Below, piece after piece: positions 1 through 8,740 of a DNA stretch of 64,000 bases. The first letter of the stretch is position 1. The number at the start of each line of letters is the position of its first letter. Below the pieces are notes generated by a model. That model did not search any database. It worked only from the letters and a program-made list of their open reading frames with translations, and was not told where the DNA came from. Source of the DNA: Gelidibacter sp035515035 (GTDB taxonomy: Bacteria; Bacteroidota; Bacteroidia; Flavobacteriales; Flavobacteriaceae). Made by a program: the position numbers and the translations under genes. Location: the NCBI RefSeq assembly GCF_035515035.1, contig NZ_DATJCA010000177.1, forward strand, positions 10,571 to 74,570. The letters run 5' to 3'.

Positions 1-23
1 TCACACTATTTCAAGAGCACGAA

Positions 24-1217
24 ATGGCGCAAACTTTCACCGAATATAGAGGCGTTGTGGTGGATAGCAAATCCAAAGCACCGTTATCATTTGCGACTTT
101 AACCCTTGACGGAACGAACATCAGTACGGTGACCAATTCTGATGGCGAATTCTTATTAAAAGTTCCAAATTCCATGCTCAACAATGCTGTCAGCATCTCT
201 TTTTTAGGATATCAAGTCAAGACAATTCCGCTTTCGAATTTAAATGGTGAGGATATTCAAATTTTACTGGAAGAATCTGTAATGCAACTTTCAGAAGTTA
301 AAATTAACGTGCCCAAAGACGCTAGAAGCTTGGTAAAGACCGCTTTAGATAAAAAAGGAGACCATTACATCAATGAAGAGACAATAATGACTGCTTTTTA
401 TAGGGAAACCATCAAAAAAAGACGTCGCGATGCGTCTCTATCTGAAGCCATTGTTGAAATTTATAGAGATCCTTATAGCTCCACGAAAGTAGATAAAATC
501 AAACTTGTCAAAGCACGAAAAAGCACGGACTATAACAGGCTAGATACCTTGGCGGTAAAGTTACAAGGCGGTCCATTTAGTGCCCTCTATGCGGACATGA
601 TAAAGTATCCTGATTATATATTTCCCGAAAACAATCTTTCCATGTATGAATTTTCTTTTGATACCCCAACTGAAATCAATGACCGTTCTGTTTATGTAGT
701 AAAATTCAAACAACTACCTGAGCTTGACCAACCGTTGTATTATGGAAAGCTTTATATTGATGCCGAAACCTTTGCCTTGGTCAGCGCCATTTATAATTTG
801 AATGTTGCCAATCGGGAAATGGCATCCAAAATGTTCGTCAGAAAAAAACCCAATAAAGTTACCGTTTACCCCACAGAAGCTGCATATCGGGTTGATTATA
901 GAATCAAAGACGGGAAGTGGTATTATGGCTATAGTAACCTTCAATTGACGATGAAAGTGAATTGGAAAGGCAGATTGTTCAATAGTGTTTACACCTTAAA
1001 TAGCGAAATGGCCATTACAGATTGGGCAAAGAGTCTGGATGATTCCTTTACCCGAAAAGAAACCTTACGGCCTACGGTAATTTTGAGTGAGCAAGCCTCA
1101 GGATTCTCTGATCCAAAATTTTGGGGTGAATATAATATTATAGAACCAGAGAAATCCATTGAATCTGCCATCGATAAAATCAACAAGCAAATGGAGAAAC
1201 GAAAAGGAAAAGAGTAA
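24..1217 (+). CDS. Carboxypeptidase-like regulatory domain protein, possibly 5'-truncated
   Basis: The first ~85 residues read as a CarboxypepD_reg-like beta-sandwich (a G-x-V-x-D start, a 'SFATLTLDGTN' segment, then a 'DGEFLLKVP' segment), the fold found at the front of many Bacteroidota outer-membrane proteins. The remaining ~310 residues are rich in aromatic beta-strand sequence and resemble the uncharacterised regions that follow this domain in flavobacterial surface proteins. No signal peptide precedes the domain from the ATG at 24. The frame stays open to the window edge, but the few upstream codons are not hydrophobic, so either the true start lies outside the window or the 5' end is altered. 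It is probably periplasmic or outer-membrane; specific function unknown. The C-terminus is very basic (KRKGKE). Confidence 0.75.
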   Translation: MAQTFTEYRGVVVDSKSKAPLSFATLTLDGTNISTVTNSDGEFLLKVPNSMLNNAVSISFLGYQVKTIPLSNLNGEDIQILLEESVMQLSEVKINVPKDARSLVKTALDKKGDHYINEETIMTAFYRETIKKRRRDASLSEAIVEIYRDPYSSTKVDKIKLVKARKSTDYNRLDTLAVKLQGGPFSALYADMIKYPDYIFPENNLSMYEFSFDTPTEINDRSVYVVKFKQLPELDQPLYYGKLYIDAETFALVSAIYNLNVANREMASKMFVRKKPNKVTVYPTEAAYRVDYRIKDGKWYYGYSNLQLTMKVNWKGRLFNSVYTLNSEMAITDWAKSLDDSFTRKETLRPTVILSEQASGFSDPKFWGEYNIIEPEKSIESAIDKINKQMEKRKGKE

Positions 1218-1710
1218 AGGTTATTCTCTATTCTCTTTTTTTATTCTCCTCTAGTGCATTAAAACATATTTAAAAGAGTTTAAATAACAATCGCTGTTGA
1301 TTTTTAACCTGACGTTCGAAGAATTTACGATATGTAATTCCAATTAATTTCCAGATGTCGTGCACCACCAGTATTTATCGGAATTTTAGAGCGTAATAGT
1401 TAAAAGCTCATAAAATAGGTTTGAAAGTTTCACTTATCTGTCAGTACCGAATAATGACTGTTCAATGTCGAAATTGAGAATACTTTATTACACAAAAGAC
1501 GCGGACCTGCAATTGAATTGTATAAATGAAATAGTGCTGTTTAAAGAATTAATTTAAAGAATTAGTAACTGATCCACAAATTCATTAATAGGGGCAAAAC
1601 CTTGCCCTTTAAAGCAAAAAATAAGACTTACATTTGCAATTAAACGCTAAAAGAAAGCACCCAAATTGGCTCTTGTTTTTAGAGGATCCTGATGATAAAA
1701 AATTTTGTTT
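1218..1710. other. Intergenic region of about 490 bp before mgtE
   Basis: AT-rich spacer without a convincing gene. A 30-codon reading frame starts at ATG 1465 and ends at 1557, but it has no recognisable similarity and no promoter of its own that I can see. The only functional element I can support is the promoter box just upstream of mgtE. Confidence 0.5.
1629..1636 (+). promoter_or_regulatory. Bacteroidota -7 box for mgtE
   Basis: TACATTTG matches the TAnnTTTG consensus used by the primary sigma factor of Bacteroidota. A TTG at 1602-1604 could be the -33 element, though the 24-base spacer is a little long. It leaves a leader of about 70 bases before the ATG at 1711. Confidence 0.55.
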
Positions 1711-3051
1711 ATGCAAGTTACTAAACCACATTTTCTCGAATTAATAAAGAATAAAAAATGGCGTGAATTAAAGCGTTCTTTACAGGACATGGATGCTTTG
1801 GACCTGTCACTAATGGTGGAAAACTTCTCAAAGAATGATAAGATCATTTTATTTAGATTGTTATCCAGGGACCAGGCCAAGAACGTTTTCAAAATGCTCT
1901 CGCAATCTGATCAAGAGGAAGTCATTGAGGGAATGTCTGAGAACTCCCAAAAACTTTCGCGATTGCTCAACGATATTGAGCCTGATGATCGAACTGCATT
2001 TTTTGAAGATTTACCTAGAGACATCGCACAAAGCCTCATTGAGATGCTCTCTCCCGAAGAACGAAAAATCACCGTTCAACTTTTAAGCTATCCAAAAGAT
2101 AGTATTGGACGTTTGATGACTCCTGAATTTGTAGCCATTAAAGAAGACATTAGTGTTGCCAAAGCTTTTGAACATATTAGGGAGTTTGGACAGGATTCTG
2201 AAACTTTAAACGTCATCTATATTATCGACAACGACTGGAAGTTAATTGATGACATATCTATTAAAGACCTCATCTTAGCCAGTCCAGAACAACAGGTCTC
2301 AGAATTGCTGGATCATCGGTTTGTCTTTCTTAATGCCAAAGACGATCAAGAAACTGCCATACAGGTTTTTAAGGATTATGATCGGGAAGCCATGCCCGTT
2401 TTAAGCGAAGAAGGTGTGCTTTTAGGGATTGTTACTTTTGATGACATTCTGGATGTTATAGAGGAAGAGTCCACTGAAGATTTCCATAAATTTGGATCTA
2501 TTCAAAATGCCAGCAAAAATCCACTTAAGGAGCGTATTCTTATCCTGTATAAAAACAGAATTGTTTGGCTTGTTCTTTTAGTCTTTATGAATGTTTTTTC
2601 AGGAGCAGCTTTAGCGAGCTTTGAAGATGTTATTCAGCAAGTAGTTGCTTTAGTATTCTTTTTGCCTTTATTAATCGATAGTGGCGGTAATGCCGGATCG
2701 CAATCCGCAACCCTGATGATTCGTTATTTAGCCTTGGGAGAAATCCAATTATCCGATTGGTATAAATTAATTGGCCGCGAGTTATTGGTCTCTTTTTTAT
2801 TGGGATTGACCATGGCGGCCAGTGTTGCTGCCGTGGCAAGTTTTAGAGCCCCAGAAGTAATTGTTGTCGTCTGCATCGCGATGGTTTTAAACGTGATGCT
2901 TGGAAGTTTAATCGGAATGCTTTTGCCTTTTATATTTACCAAGTTAAAAATTGACCCAGCCACGGCAAGCGCGCCATTGGTAACGTCAATGTCTGATATT
3001 TGTGGGGTATTGATTTATTTCTCTCTTGCCGCACGCTATTTTGGATTCTAG
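1711..3051 (+). CDS. mgtE: Magnesium transporter MgtE
   Basis: Inner-membrane Mg2+ channel/transporter. An N-terminal MgtE_N helical superhelix (about residues 15-130) is followed by two CBS domains (about 135-255), which in the family sense cytosolic Mg2+ and gate the pore, and by five membrane helices from about 285 to the end. The pore-region motif P-L-L-I-D-S-G-G-N-A-G-S-Q lies near residue 320-330 and is diagnostic. The frame can be opened at a TTG at 1705, but the ATG at 1711 gives the normal N-terminus and full family length (446 aa). It is followed by a convergent rimO. A Bacteroidota promoter box sits about 75 bases upstream. Confidence 0.95.
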   Translation: MQVTKPHFLELIKNKKWRELKRSLQDMDALDLSLMVENFSKNDKIILFRLLSRDQAKNVFKMLSQSDQEEVIEGMSENSQKLSRLLNDIEPDDRTAFFEDLPRDIAQSLIEMLSPEERKITVQLLSYPKDSIGRLMTPEFVAIKEDISVAKAFEHIREFGQDSETLNVIYIIDNDWKLIDDISIKDLILASPEQQVSELLDHRFVFLNAKDDQETAIQVFKDYDREAMPVLSEEGVLLGIVTFDDILDVIEEESTEDFHKFGSIQNASKNPLKERILILYKNRIVWLVLLVFMNVFSGAALASFEDVIQQVVALVFFLPLLIDSGGNAGSQSATLMIRYLALGEIQLSDWYKLIGRELLVSFLLGLTMAASVAAVASFRAPEVIVVVCIAMVLNVMLGSLIGMLLPFIFTKLKIDPATASAPLVTSMSDICGVLIYFSLAARYFGF

Positions 3052-3150
3052 ATAACGCATGCTATAGGGAAACCAAGTTTCGAAACACTATTCAAAGGAA
3101 TCGATTTTTTCGAAAACCGACGTTTAGATATAATTATCCTGTAAATATAT

Positions 3151-4458
3151 TTAGGCGGTCACCACTTCGCCATAAAGATCAAAATCTTCAGCTTCCGTAA
3201 TTTTGACCATGGCAAATTCACCTGTTTTTAAATAATTCTTCGTGGCATCAATACGGACTTCGTTGTCAACGTCTGGCGAATCAAATTCCGTGCGGCCTAC
3301 AAAGTAATTTCCTTCCTTACGGTCAATAACCACTTTAAACTCCTGCCCTATTTTGGCTTGGTTCAATTCCCAAGAAATTTGAGATTGGATTTCCATAATC
3401 TGGTTGGCGCGATCTTGCTTAACATTCTGAGGCACATCATCTTCTAAATTGTAAGCATGGGTATTTTCTTCATGACTATAGGTAAAGCAACCCAAACGCT
3501 CAAAACGCATATCTTTGACCCATTGTTTTAATTCTTGGAAATTCTCTTCAGTTTCTCCTGGATAGCCTACAATTAAGGTCGTTCTAATGGTCATTTCTGG
3601 AACTGTAGCTCTGAATTCCTTAAGTAGTTTTGTCGTTTTTTCCTTAGTGGTTCCACGACGCATGCTTTTAAGAATATCATCGGAAATATGTTGCAACGGA
3701 ATATCGAGGTAATTACATATTTTTGGCTCACGCTTCATGACATCAAGCACGTCCATTGGGAATCCGGTTGGAAATGCATAATGCAAACGGATCCACTCTA
3801 CGCCTTCAACTTTAACAAGCGCTTCAAGCAATTCGGCAAGGTTACGTTTTTTATATAAATCGAGGCCGTAATAGGTTAAATCCTGAGCAATCAAGATTAA
3901 TTCCTTAACCCCTTTGGCGGCCAGTTTTTCAGCTTCAACAACGATATCTTCAATTGGCGTCGATCGGTGTTTGCCACGCATGATCGGGATGGCACAAAAA
4001 CTACAAGGTCTGTCGCAACCTTCGGCTATTTTTAAATAGGCATAGTTTTTTGGGGTGGTGGTTAAACGCTCACCAATCAGTTCATGCTTATAATCGGCAC
4101 CCAAGGCTTTCAATAATCCCGGAAGTTCCGTCGTTCCAAAATATTGGTCTACATTGGGAATTTCCTTTTGTAAATCTGGCTTGTAACGTTCACTCAAGCA
4201 TCCGGTCACGAAAACTTTATCTACTTCACCATCTTCCTTTTTTTGCATAAATTCAAGAATGGTATTGATGCTTTCTTCTTTTGCATTATTGATAAAGCCA
4301 CACGTATTGATCACCACAATATTGCCCTCCTCTTCATGCACCACATCTTTACCGCTCGCTTTGAGTTGCCCCATAAGGACTTCACTGTCATAAACATTCT
4401 TGCTGCAACCTAAGGTTACAACGTTTATACGGTTCTTTTTAAGCGATTTCGTTCTCAT
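3151..4458 (-). CDS. rimO: Ribosomal protein uS12 methylthiotransferase RimO
   Basis: Radical-SAM methylthiotransferase that adds a methylthio group to the conserved Asp of ribosomal protein S12. From the ATG at 4458 (435 aa), the UPF0004 domain carries the second Fe-S cluster ligands C18, C53 and C87, and the radical-SAM CxxxCxxC motif is C148/C152/C155 ('GCDRPCSFC'). The last ~65 residues form the TRAM domain that binds substrate. The 'GCSKNVYDSE' signature separates RimO from MiaB. The frame can open at a TTG at 4464, but the ATG six bases downstream is preferred and lies about 20 bases after a TACCTTTG promoter box. Confidence 0.95.
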   Translation of the reverse strand: MRTKSLKKNRINVVTLGCSKNVYDSEVLMGQLKASGKDVVHEEEGNIVVINTCGFINNAKEESINTILEFMQKKEDGEVDKVFVTGCLSERYKPDLQKEIPNVDQYFGTTELPGLLKALGADYKHELIGERLTTTPKNYAYLKIAEGCDRPCSFCAIPIMRGKHRSTPIEDIVVEAEKLAAKGVKELILIAQDLTYYGLDLYKKRNLAELLEALVKVEGVEWIRLHYAFPTGFPMDVLDVMKREPKICNYLDIPLQHISDDILKSMRRGTTKEKTTKLLKEFRATVPEMTIRTTLIVGYPGETEENFQELKQWVKDMRFERLGCFTYSHEENTHAYNLEDDVPQNVKQDRANQIMEIQSQISWELNQAKIGQEFKVVIDRKEGNYFVGRTEFDSPDVDNEVRIDATKNYLKTGEFAMVKITEAEDFDLYGEVVTA

Positions 4459-4478
4459 ATTCAAAAAAATTAAGTGTG

Positions 4479-4486
4479 CAAAGGTA
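4479..4486 (-). promoter_or_regulatory. Bacteroidota -7 box for rimO
   Basis: Reads TACCTTTG on the minus strand, an exact TAnnTTTG match, ending 20 bases before the ATG at 4458. Confidence 0.65.
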
Positions 4487-5026
4487 CGGAATAAAACGAT
4501 TTAAGAATGACGATTTTCGATTGATAAATTACGGAGAGGATAAAATGAAATTGCCCGCCAGTCCGTAGCTTTCGCGAAGGCGGAAAGTTGAAGTTGAAAC
4601 TTTGAAACTGGAACTTTAAGTTTTTTCTCCCTCAGATGGCGCAGATCTTCAAAGAATATAAGCTCGAATCTCTGTACAAACTTCACTTGCTTCACCTGGC
4701 TTAATTTGGTTATTTTTTCAACTTTAAAAACCCAGCAGTTAACAAATCTTTCCTCGTTTGAAGGCGGAGTGGTTTCTGCTTCAGCAGAGAATTAGAAGTC
4801 AAGGTAGTTTTTAATTTTGATAAATTCGATCCTTATTTTGCTATTCTCTTTGATTCCTTAGTTGTCGCTTTTGCAGAATAAACCTTTCCGTCTTCAATTC
4901 CTTTGCTGGAAATGATTCCACCTTCCCTTAAAAAGTGAAGGAATTTTTTGAGATCCATACAATTTAAAATATCACTCTTAATTTTACCTGCTCCTTTGAA
5001 CTTTGAACTTTGAACTATAAAGCCAA
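4487..5026. other. Long low-information spacer between rimO and amidase gene
   Basis: About 540 bases with two short minus-strand frames (4501-4695 and 4833-5030) that I do not accept as genes. It contains a GC-rich palindromic patch near 4566-4586 (CTTTCGCGAAGGCGGAAAG) and a direct microrepeat of TTTGAACTT at about 4994-5015. Both look like flavobacterial intergenic repeat debris rather than coding sequence. Confidence 0.45.
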
Positions 5027-6670
5027 TCAATTATAGTTCTCAGGAGCCATACGACGCTTCGAAGCCTGTTCATACGAATAAGCCCAAGCTAAAAGCGAGG
5101 CTTCTGACAATGGTTTTCCTATAAAAGTCAAACCTTTAGGCTCTCCACTTTCTGTATACCCCATCGGAACCGTGATGGCTGGATATTCTGCAACCGCCGC
5201 AAATCCGGCATGATAGTTATTTATGGATAAAACACCGTCCAAATGCTCTCTATTTAATGGCGTGTCGAAAAATAATTTTCCATTGGTTTTCAAGATGTTT
5301 TTGATGGACTCAAATTCCTCATCCGTCGCTAAATCTGCAACAATTCCTGCAAATAAGCTTTGACCATAAGGCATGGTCGCGGCGGAATCTTTTTTGTTGA
5401 ATGCCATGATATCTTCCACAGATTTAACGGCCAGTCTAGAGTCTCCCGAAGTTTCAATATAGTGTGGGAGATCTTTCTTCATATCCAAATTGAGAAGTCT
5501 CAAAAAATCTGGTAATTCGATTTTTTCTGGTTCAATTTCAATGATAATGGCGCCATCGGATTTTAAATCTTCAATGGCACGCACATAAAGAGAATCTTCC
5601 AACAAGGTGGTGAATACGCCAAAACGCTTGCCTTTGAGCTCAGATGTTTTAAAGTTGTTTTCGTAATAGGATATGTTATCTAAAGATTTGTTGACCGATT
5701 TTGGATCCTTATCATCAAATCCAATCATGGCGTCCAAAAGAATGGCCGTGTCCGTGACATTCTTAGCCATGGGACCAGGCGTATCCAATGTTGATGAAAT
5801 AGGCACAATCCCACGCCTGCTCAACAACCCAACAGTAGGTTTCAATCCAACTCCTGAATTTTGGCTGGCGGGCGATAAAATAGATCCAGAGGTTTCAGTC
5901 CCAACCGCCGCCACACAAAAATTAGCAGCTACAGCCACCCCACTTCCTGAACTTGATCCTCCAGTATCCATAATCTTCCGACCATACGGATTTAAGGTCT
6001 GTCCACCAACAGCACTATAACCGCTTGGACAATCGCCACAAAAGAAATAGGCCCATTCGCTTAAATTCGCCTTTCCTAAAATGAGCGCGCCATGTTCTTT
6101 CAAGCGTTCCACAATAAAAGCATCGTTGGTATTATTACTCTGAAAGGCTACAGCCCCGGAAGTCGTTGGCATATTAACCGTATTGACATTATCTTTCAAA
6201 AGAAGGGGCATTCCGAAAATGGGATGCTTTCGCATCTTGTTTTTAAAAGCAATATCCTTTTTTCTCGCTTCAGAAACAACATTAGGATTTAAGGAGATCA
6301 CCGCGTTTAAGGAGAGATCATTTTCTCTATCAAAAACCCTGATACGATAAAGGTAAAATTTGGTCAATTTTTCATAAGTCAATTTTCCTGATTGAATATG
6401 CTCTTGTAAGGTTGGAATATCTTGTTCTAAGACCAATGGTTTTAGAGCGATGTATTCTTCTTCAGTAAAATCCGACAACTCGTGTTCGAAGCTTTCCCAG
6501 AGGTTCGACTTATTAATATATTTTGAATCCAGCACTTTAAATTCAGTAAATTCCTTCGCAGAAATCGCACTGATGTCTGTGGTAGGCTTTTTGGTTTCCT
6601 TTACATTGTTTTCAGGGTTCTTACAAGAGCATGCGATCATAAACGTGATACATAACAAAATGGGTTTCAT
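5027..6670 (-). CDS. Amidase-signature family lipoprotein
   Basis: Amidase-signature (AS) hydrolase of 547 aa. The N-terminus is a lipoprotein signal ('FMIACSC', lipid attachment probably at C14 or C16), placing it in the cell envelope. The Ser-cisSer-Lys triad is visible: the Lys in 'LLLKDNVN', the GGSSSGSG glycine/serine loop, and the nucleophile in 'TETSGSILSPA'. Related Bacteroidota proteins are annotated simply as amidase or as Glu-tRNA amidotransferase A-like; the lipoprotein signal and the absence of gatB/gatC argue against a role in tRNA charging. The substrate (amide, peptide or amino-acid amide) cannot be told. It stands alone between rimO and a divergent operon. Confidence 0.88.
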   Translation of the reverse strand: MKPILLCITFMIACSCKNPENNVKETKKPTTDISAISAKEFTEFKVLDSKYINKSNLWESFEHELSDFTEEEYIALKPLVLEQDIPTLQEHIQSGKLTYEKLTKFYLYRIRVFDRENDLSLNAVISLNPNVVSEARKKDIAFKNKMRKHPIFGMPLLLKDNVNTVNMPTTSGAVAFQSNNTNDAFIVERLKEHGALILGKANLSEWAYFFCGDCPSGYSAVGGQTLNPYGRKIMDTGGSSSGSGVAVAANFCVAAVGTETSGSILSPASQNSGVGLKPTVGLLSRRGIVPISSTLDTPGPMAKNVTDTAILLDAMIGFDDKDPKSVNKSLDNISYYENNFKTSELKGKRFGVFTTLLEDSLYVRAIEDLKSDGAIIIEIEPEKIELPDFLRLLNLDMKKDLPHYIETSGDSRLAVKSVEDIMAFNKKDSAATMPYGQSLFAGIVADLATDEEFESIKNILKTNGKLFFDTPLNREHLDGVLSINNYHAGFAAVAEYPAITVPMGYTESGEPKGLTFIGKPLSEASLLAWAYSYEQASKRRMAPENYN

Positions 6671-6855
6671 GGTTTGGATTTTTATTAAAAATACTAAAAA
6701 GGAATCGATTATTCCGCGGAAGGTGCAGGAAGTCTCAATCCAGTGGATCTTATACGAAAAATTTTGTCCAAAATCGCCTTAAACCCAAAAGAAGTCGCCT
6801 AAAAAGTTATAACAGATGAAGTGGTCAGATATCTGAAAATATTCTAAAAAACCCG

Positions 6856-6863
6856 TATCTTTG
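6856..6863 (+). promoter_or_regulatory. Bacteroidota -7 box for the 6880-9955 operon
   Basis: TATCTTTG, an exact TAnnTTTG match, ends 16 bases before the ATG at 6880 and probably drives the whole four-gene run. Confidence 0.65.
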
Positions 6864-6879
6864 TAAAAATTTTTAACTG

Positions 6880-7083
6880 ATGAAACTCTTACTTATTACA
6901 ATCGTCCTTTTAGCTCTTGGATTTGCTGGAATTGCCATAAAAATATGGGCAAAAAAAGACGGTAAATTCGCTGGTACCTGTGCCAGTCAAAATCCGATGC
7001 TTAACAAAAATGGCGACTCTTGTGGATTCTGCGGAAAATCACCTGATCAATTTGAAAACTGTAACGAACCTCAACACTCTTAA
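6880..7083 (+). CDS. Small Cys-containing membrane or secreted protein
   Basis: A 67-aa protein with one N-terminal hydrophobic helix (about residues 2-22) and a short exported or cytosolic tail holding four cysteines (TC, then C-G-F-C, then NC), as in a small disulfide or metal site. Similar short proteins occur widely in Flavobacteriaceae, usually called membrane or secreted protein, without a known function. It lies seven bases ahead of a glycosyltransferase and shares its promoter. The codon pattern and good promoter make it a real gene despite its size. Confidence 0.75.
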   Translation: MKLLLITIVLLALGFAGIAIKIWAKKDGKFAGTCASQNPMLNKNGDSCGFCGKSPDQFENCNEPQHS

Positions 7084-7089
7084 CAGTTA

Positions 7090-8202
7090 ATGATTATTTT
7101 ACATGTACTTTTCTACATCTTTATTGTAGTCATTCTTGTTCAATTGTTTTTTTACGCTTATGTTTTCTCTAAGGTCAAACAGAAAAAGCACACAACTTCC
7201 TCCACCAATAAACCTAACGTTTCTGTTATTGTCTGTGCCAAAAATGAAGCCAGTAATTTAGAGAAATTTCTACCATCCATTTTAAACCAAGACTATCCCA
7301 ACTTTGAATTGGTATTGATAAACGACAGTTCTACTGATACCACATTGAAAGTCATGGAGCGTTTTAAGGCGAATCATAACAATATAAAAATTGTTAATGT
7401 AAAGAACATTGAGGCTTTCTGGGGGAATAAAAAATATGCGCTCACTTTAGGCATTAAAGCAGCAACACACAACCACCTCTTGTTTACTGACGCCGATTGC
7501 AAGCCTGTTTCCAATCAGTGGATTACTGAGATGACCGGCTGTTTCTCAAATGAGCATCAGATGGTTTTAGGCTATGGCGCCTATGCAAAAGAGAAGAAAT
7601 CATTTCTAAATAAATTGATCCGTTTTGAAACTTTAATGACCGCCATCCAGTATTTTTCCTATTCAAAATTAGGACAACCTTATATGGGTGTTGGCAGAAA
7701 CTTAGCATATACAAAAGATTTATTTTTTGAAGCTAGGGGTTTTATGGATCATATGCACATCAAATCAGGAGATGATGACCTTTTTGTAAATCAGATTGCC
7801 AACGCAGAAAACACCACCATTTGTATATCTAAAAACAGTTTTACAGAGTCCATTTCTAAAAAATCATATAGTGATTGGGTCATTCAAAAACGCCGACATA
7901 TCACAACCGCCAATCATTATAAAACAAAGCATAAGGCCATATTGACCTTATTTCATATATCCCAATTTTTATTTTTCATCTTATGCATTGTTCTCATCAG
8001 TGCTCTTTTCAATTGGGAAATAGTTGCTGGATTAATTGTTTTAAGGTATTTAGCATTATACATCACGCTGACTTTAGCGGCTAAAAAATTAGAAGAGAAA
8101 GATTTAATTCCTTTGTTTCCTCTTCTCGAAATATTTTTAATTGTGACTCAATTCTCTATCTTTATAAAAAATCTCATCTCAAAACCAAATCGTTGGAAAT
8201 AA
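7090..8202 (+). CDS. Membrane-anchored family 2 glycosyltransferase
   Basis: GT-A fold glycosyltransferase of 370 aa. A membrane helix (about residues 2-24) is followed by the nucleotide-sugar domain beginning 'VSVIVCAKNE'; the DXD-type metal motif is D134-A-D136 and the acceptor-side motif is 'QKRRH' near 260. Two or three membrane segments close the protein (about 285-345). This is the layout of processive or lipid-linked GT2 enzymes acting at the inner leaflet of the cytoplasmic membrane. The sugar and acceptor cannot be inferred. Its 3' end overlaps the next gene by 10 bases, so they are translationally linked. Confidence 0.9.
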   Translation: MIILHVLFYIFIVVILVQLFFYAYVFSKVKQKKHTTSSTNKPNVSVIVCAKNEASNLEKFLPSILNQDYPNFELVLINDSSTDTTLKVMERFKANHNNIKIVNVKNIEAFWGNKKYALTLGIKAATHNHLLFTDADCKPVSNQWITEMTGCFSNEHQMVLGYGAYAKEKKSFLNKLIRFETLMTAIQYFSYSKLGQPYMGVGRNLAYTKDLFFEARGFMDHMHIKSGDDDLFVNQIANAENTTICISKNSFTESISKKSYSDWVIQKRRHITTANHYKTKHKAILTLFHISQFLFFILCIVLISALFNWEIVAGLIVLRYLALYITLTLAAKKLEEKDLIPLFPLLEIFLIVTQFSIFIKNLISKPNRWK

Positions 8203-8738
8203 AAGAAATCATTAAAAAAGCAAAAACAAATGACCAATCAGCATTTAATGCCTTGTTGGATTTTTTTTGGAATGATGTCTACGGCTTTCAATTGAAGCGA
8301 ACCGAAAATGAAAATGATGCCGAAGATATCGCCATTCAAACATTTTCAAAAGCTTTCGACAAAATCGGAACCTATAACGAGACCTATGAATTTAAAACCT
8401 GGCTGATTGCCATCTCTAAAAACATTCATATTGATTTGATCAGGAAACGAAAATCCTCAATTCAAAACCGGCCCAACCAAAGTGATGATGATCATTTTCA
8501 TAACATAATTGACGAATCTCCTTCTCCTGAAGACAAACTTATCACTGAACAGAATTTAGCTAAATTACTTCGGGATATAAAGAAATTAAAGCCACATTAC
8601 CAAGAAGTCATTAACTTGAGGTACTTTCAGGAATTAACTTATAAGGAAATATCTGAAGAACTTAACGAACCCATAAACAACGTTAAGGTCAAGCTTCTAA
8701 GAGCAAAAAAATTATTGGCGGAGATAATTATTAAATAG
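8193..8738 (+). CDS. ECF-type RNA polymerase sigma factor
   Basis: A 181-aa sigma-70 family protein with region 2 at about residues 20-85 ('NDAEDIAIQTFSKAFDKI', with the -10-binding helix) and region 4 at about 125-175 ('LTYKEISEELNEPINNVKV' helix-turn-helix). There is no region 1.1 or 3, as in ECF sigmas. The start must be TTG at 8193, inside the end of the glycosyltransferase gene, because no in-frame ATG precedes region 2. No anti-sigma factor follows; the next gene is a transporter two bases downstream. Its regulon is unknown, and the tight packing suggests that it controls an envelope or metal-related response. Confidence 0.9.
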   Translation: MEIKEIIKKAKTNDQSAFNALLDFFWNDVYGFQLKRTENENDAEDIAIQTFSKAFDKIGTYNETYEFKTWLIAISKNIHIDLIRKRKSSIQNRPNQSDDDHFHNIIDESPSPEDKLITEQNLAKLLRDIKKLKPHYQEVINLRYFQELTYKEISEELNEPINNVKVKLLRAKKLLAEIIIK

Positions 8739-8740
8739 CA

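Noticed and set aside
1465..1557. 30-codon frame in the mgtE upstream gap
   Set aside because: Too short, no promoter or similarity.
4501..4695. 64-codon minus-strand frame after rimO
   Set aside because: No similarity, includes the palindromic CTTTCGCGAAGGCGG patch ('SAFAKATDW'), no promoter; judged to be repeat sequence.
4833..5030. 65-codon minus-strand frame downstream of the amidase gene
   Set aside because: Its first codons are a TTTGAACTT microrepeat, it overlaps the amidase stop, and the rest has no recognisable family.
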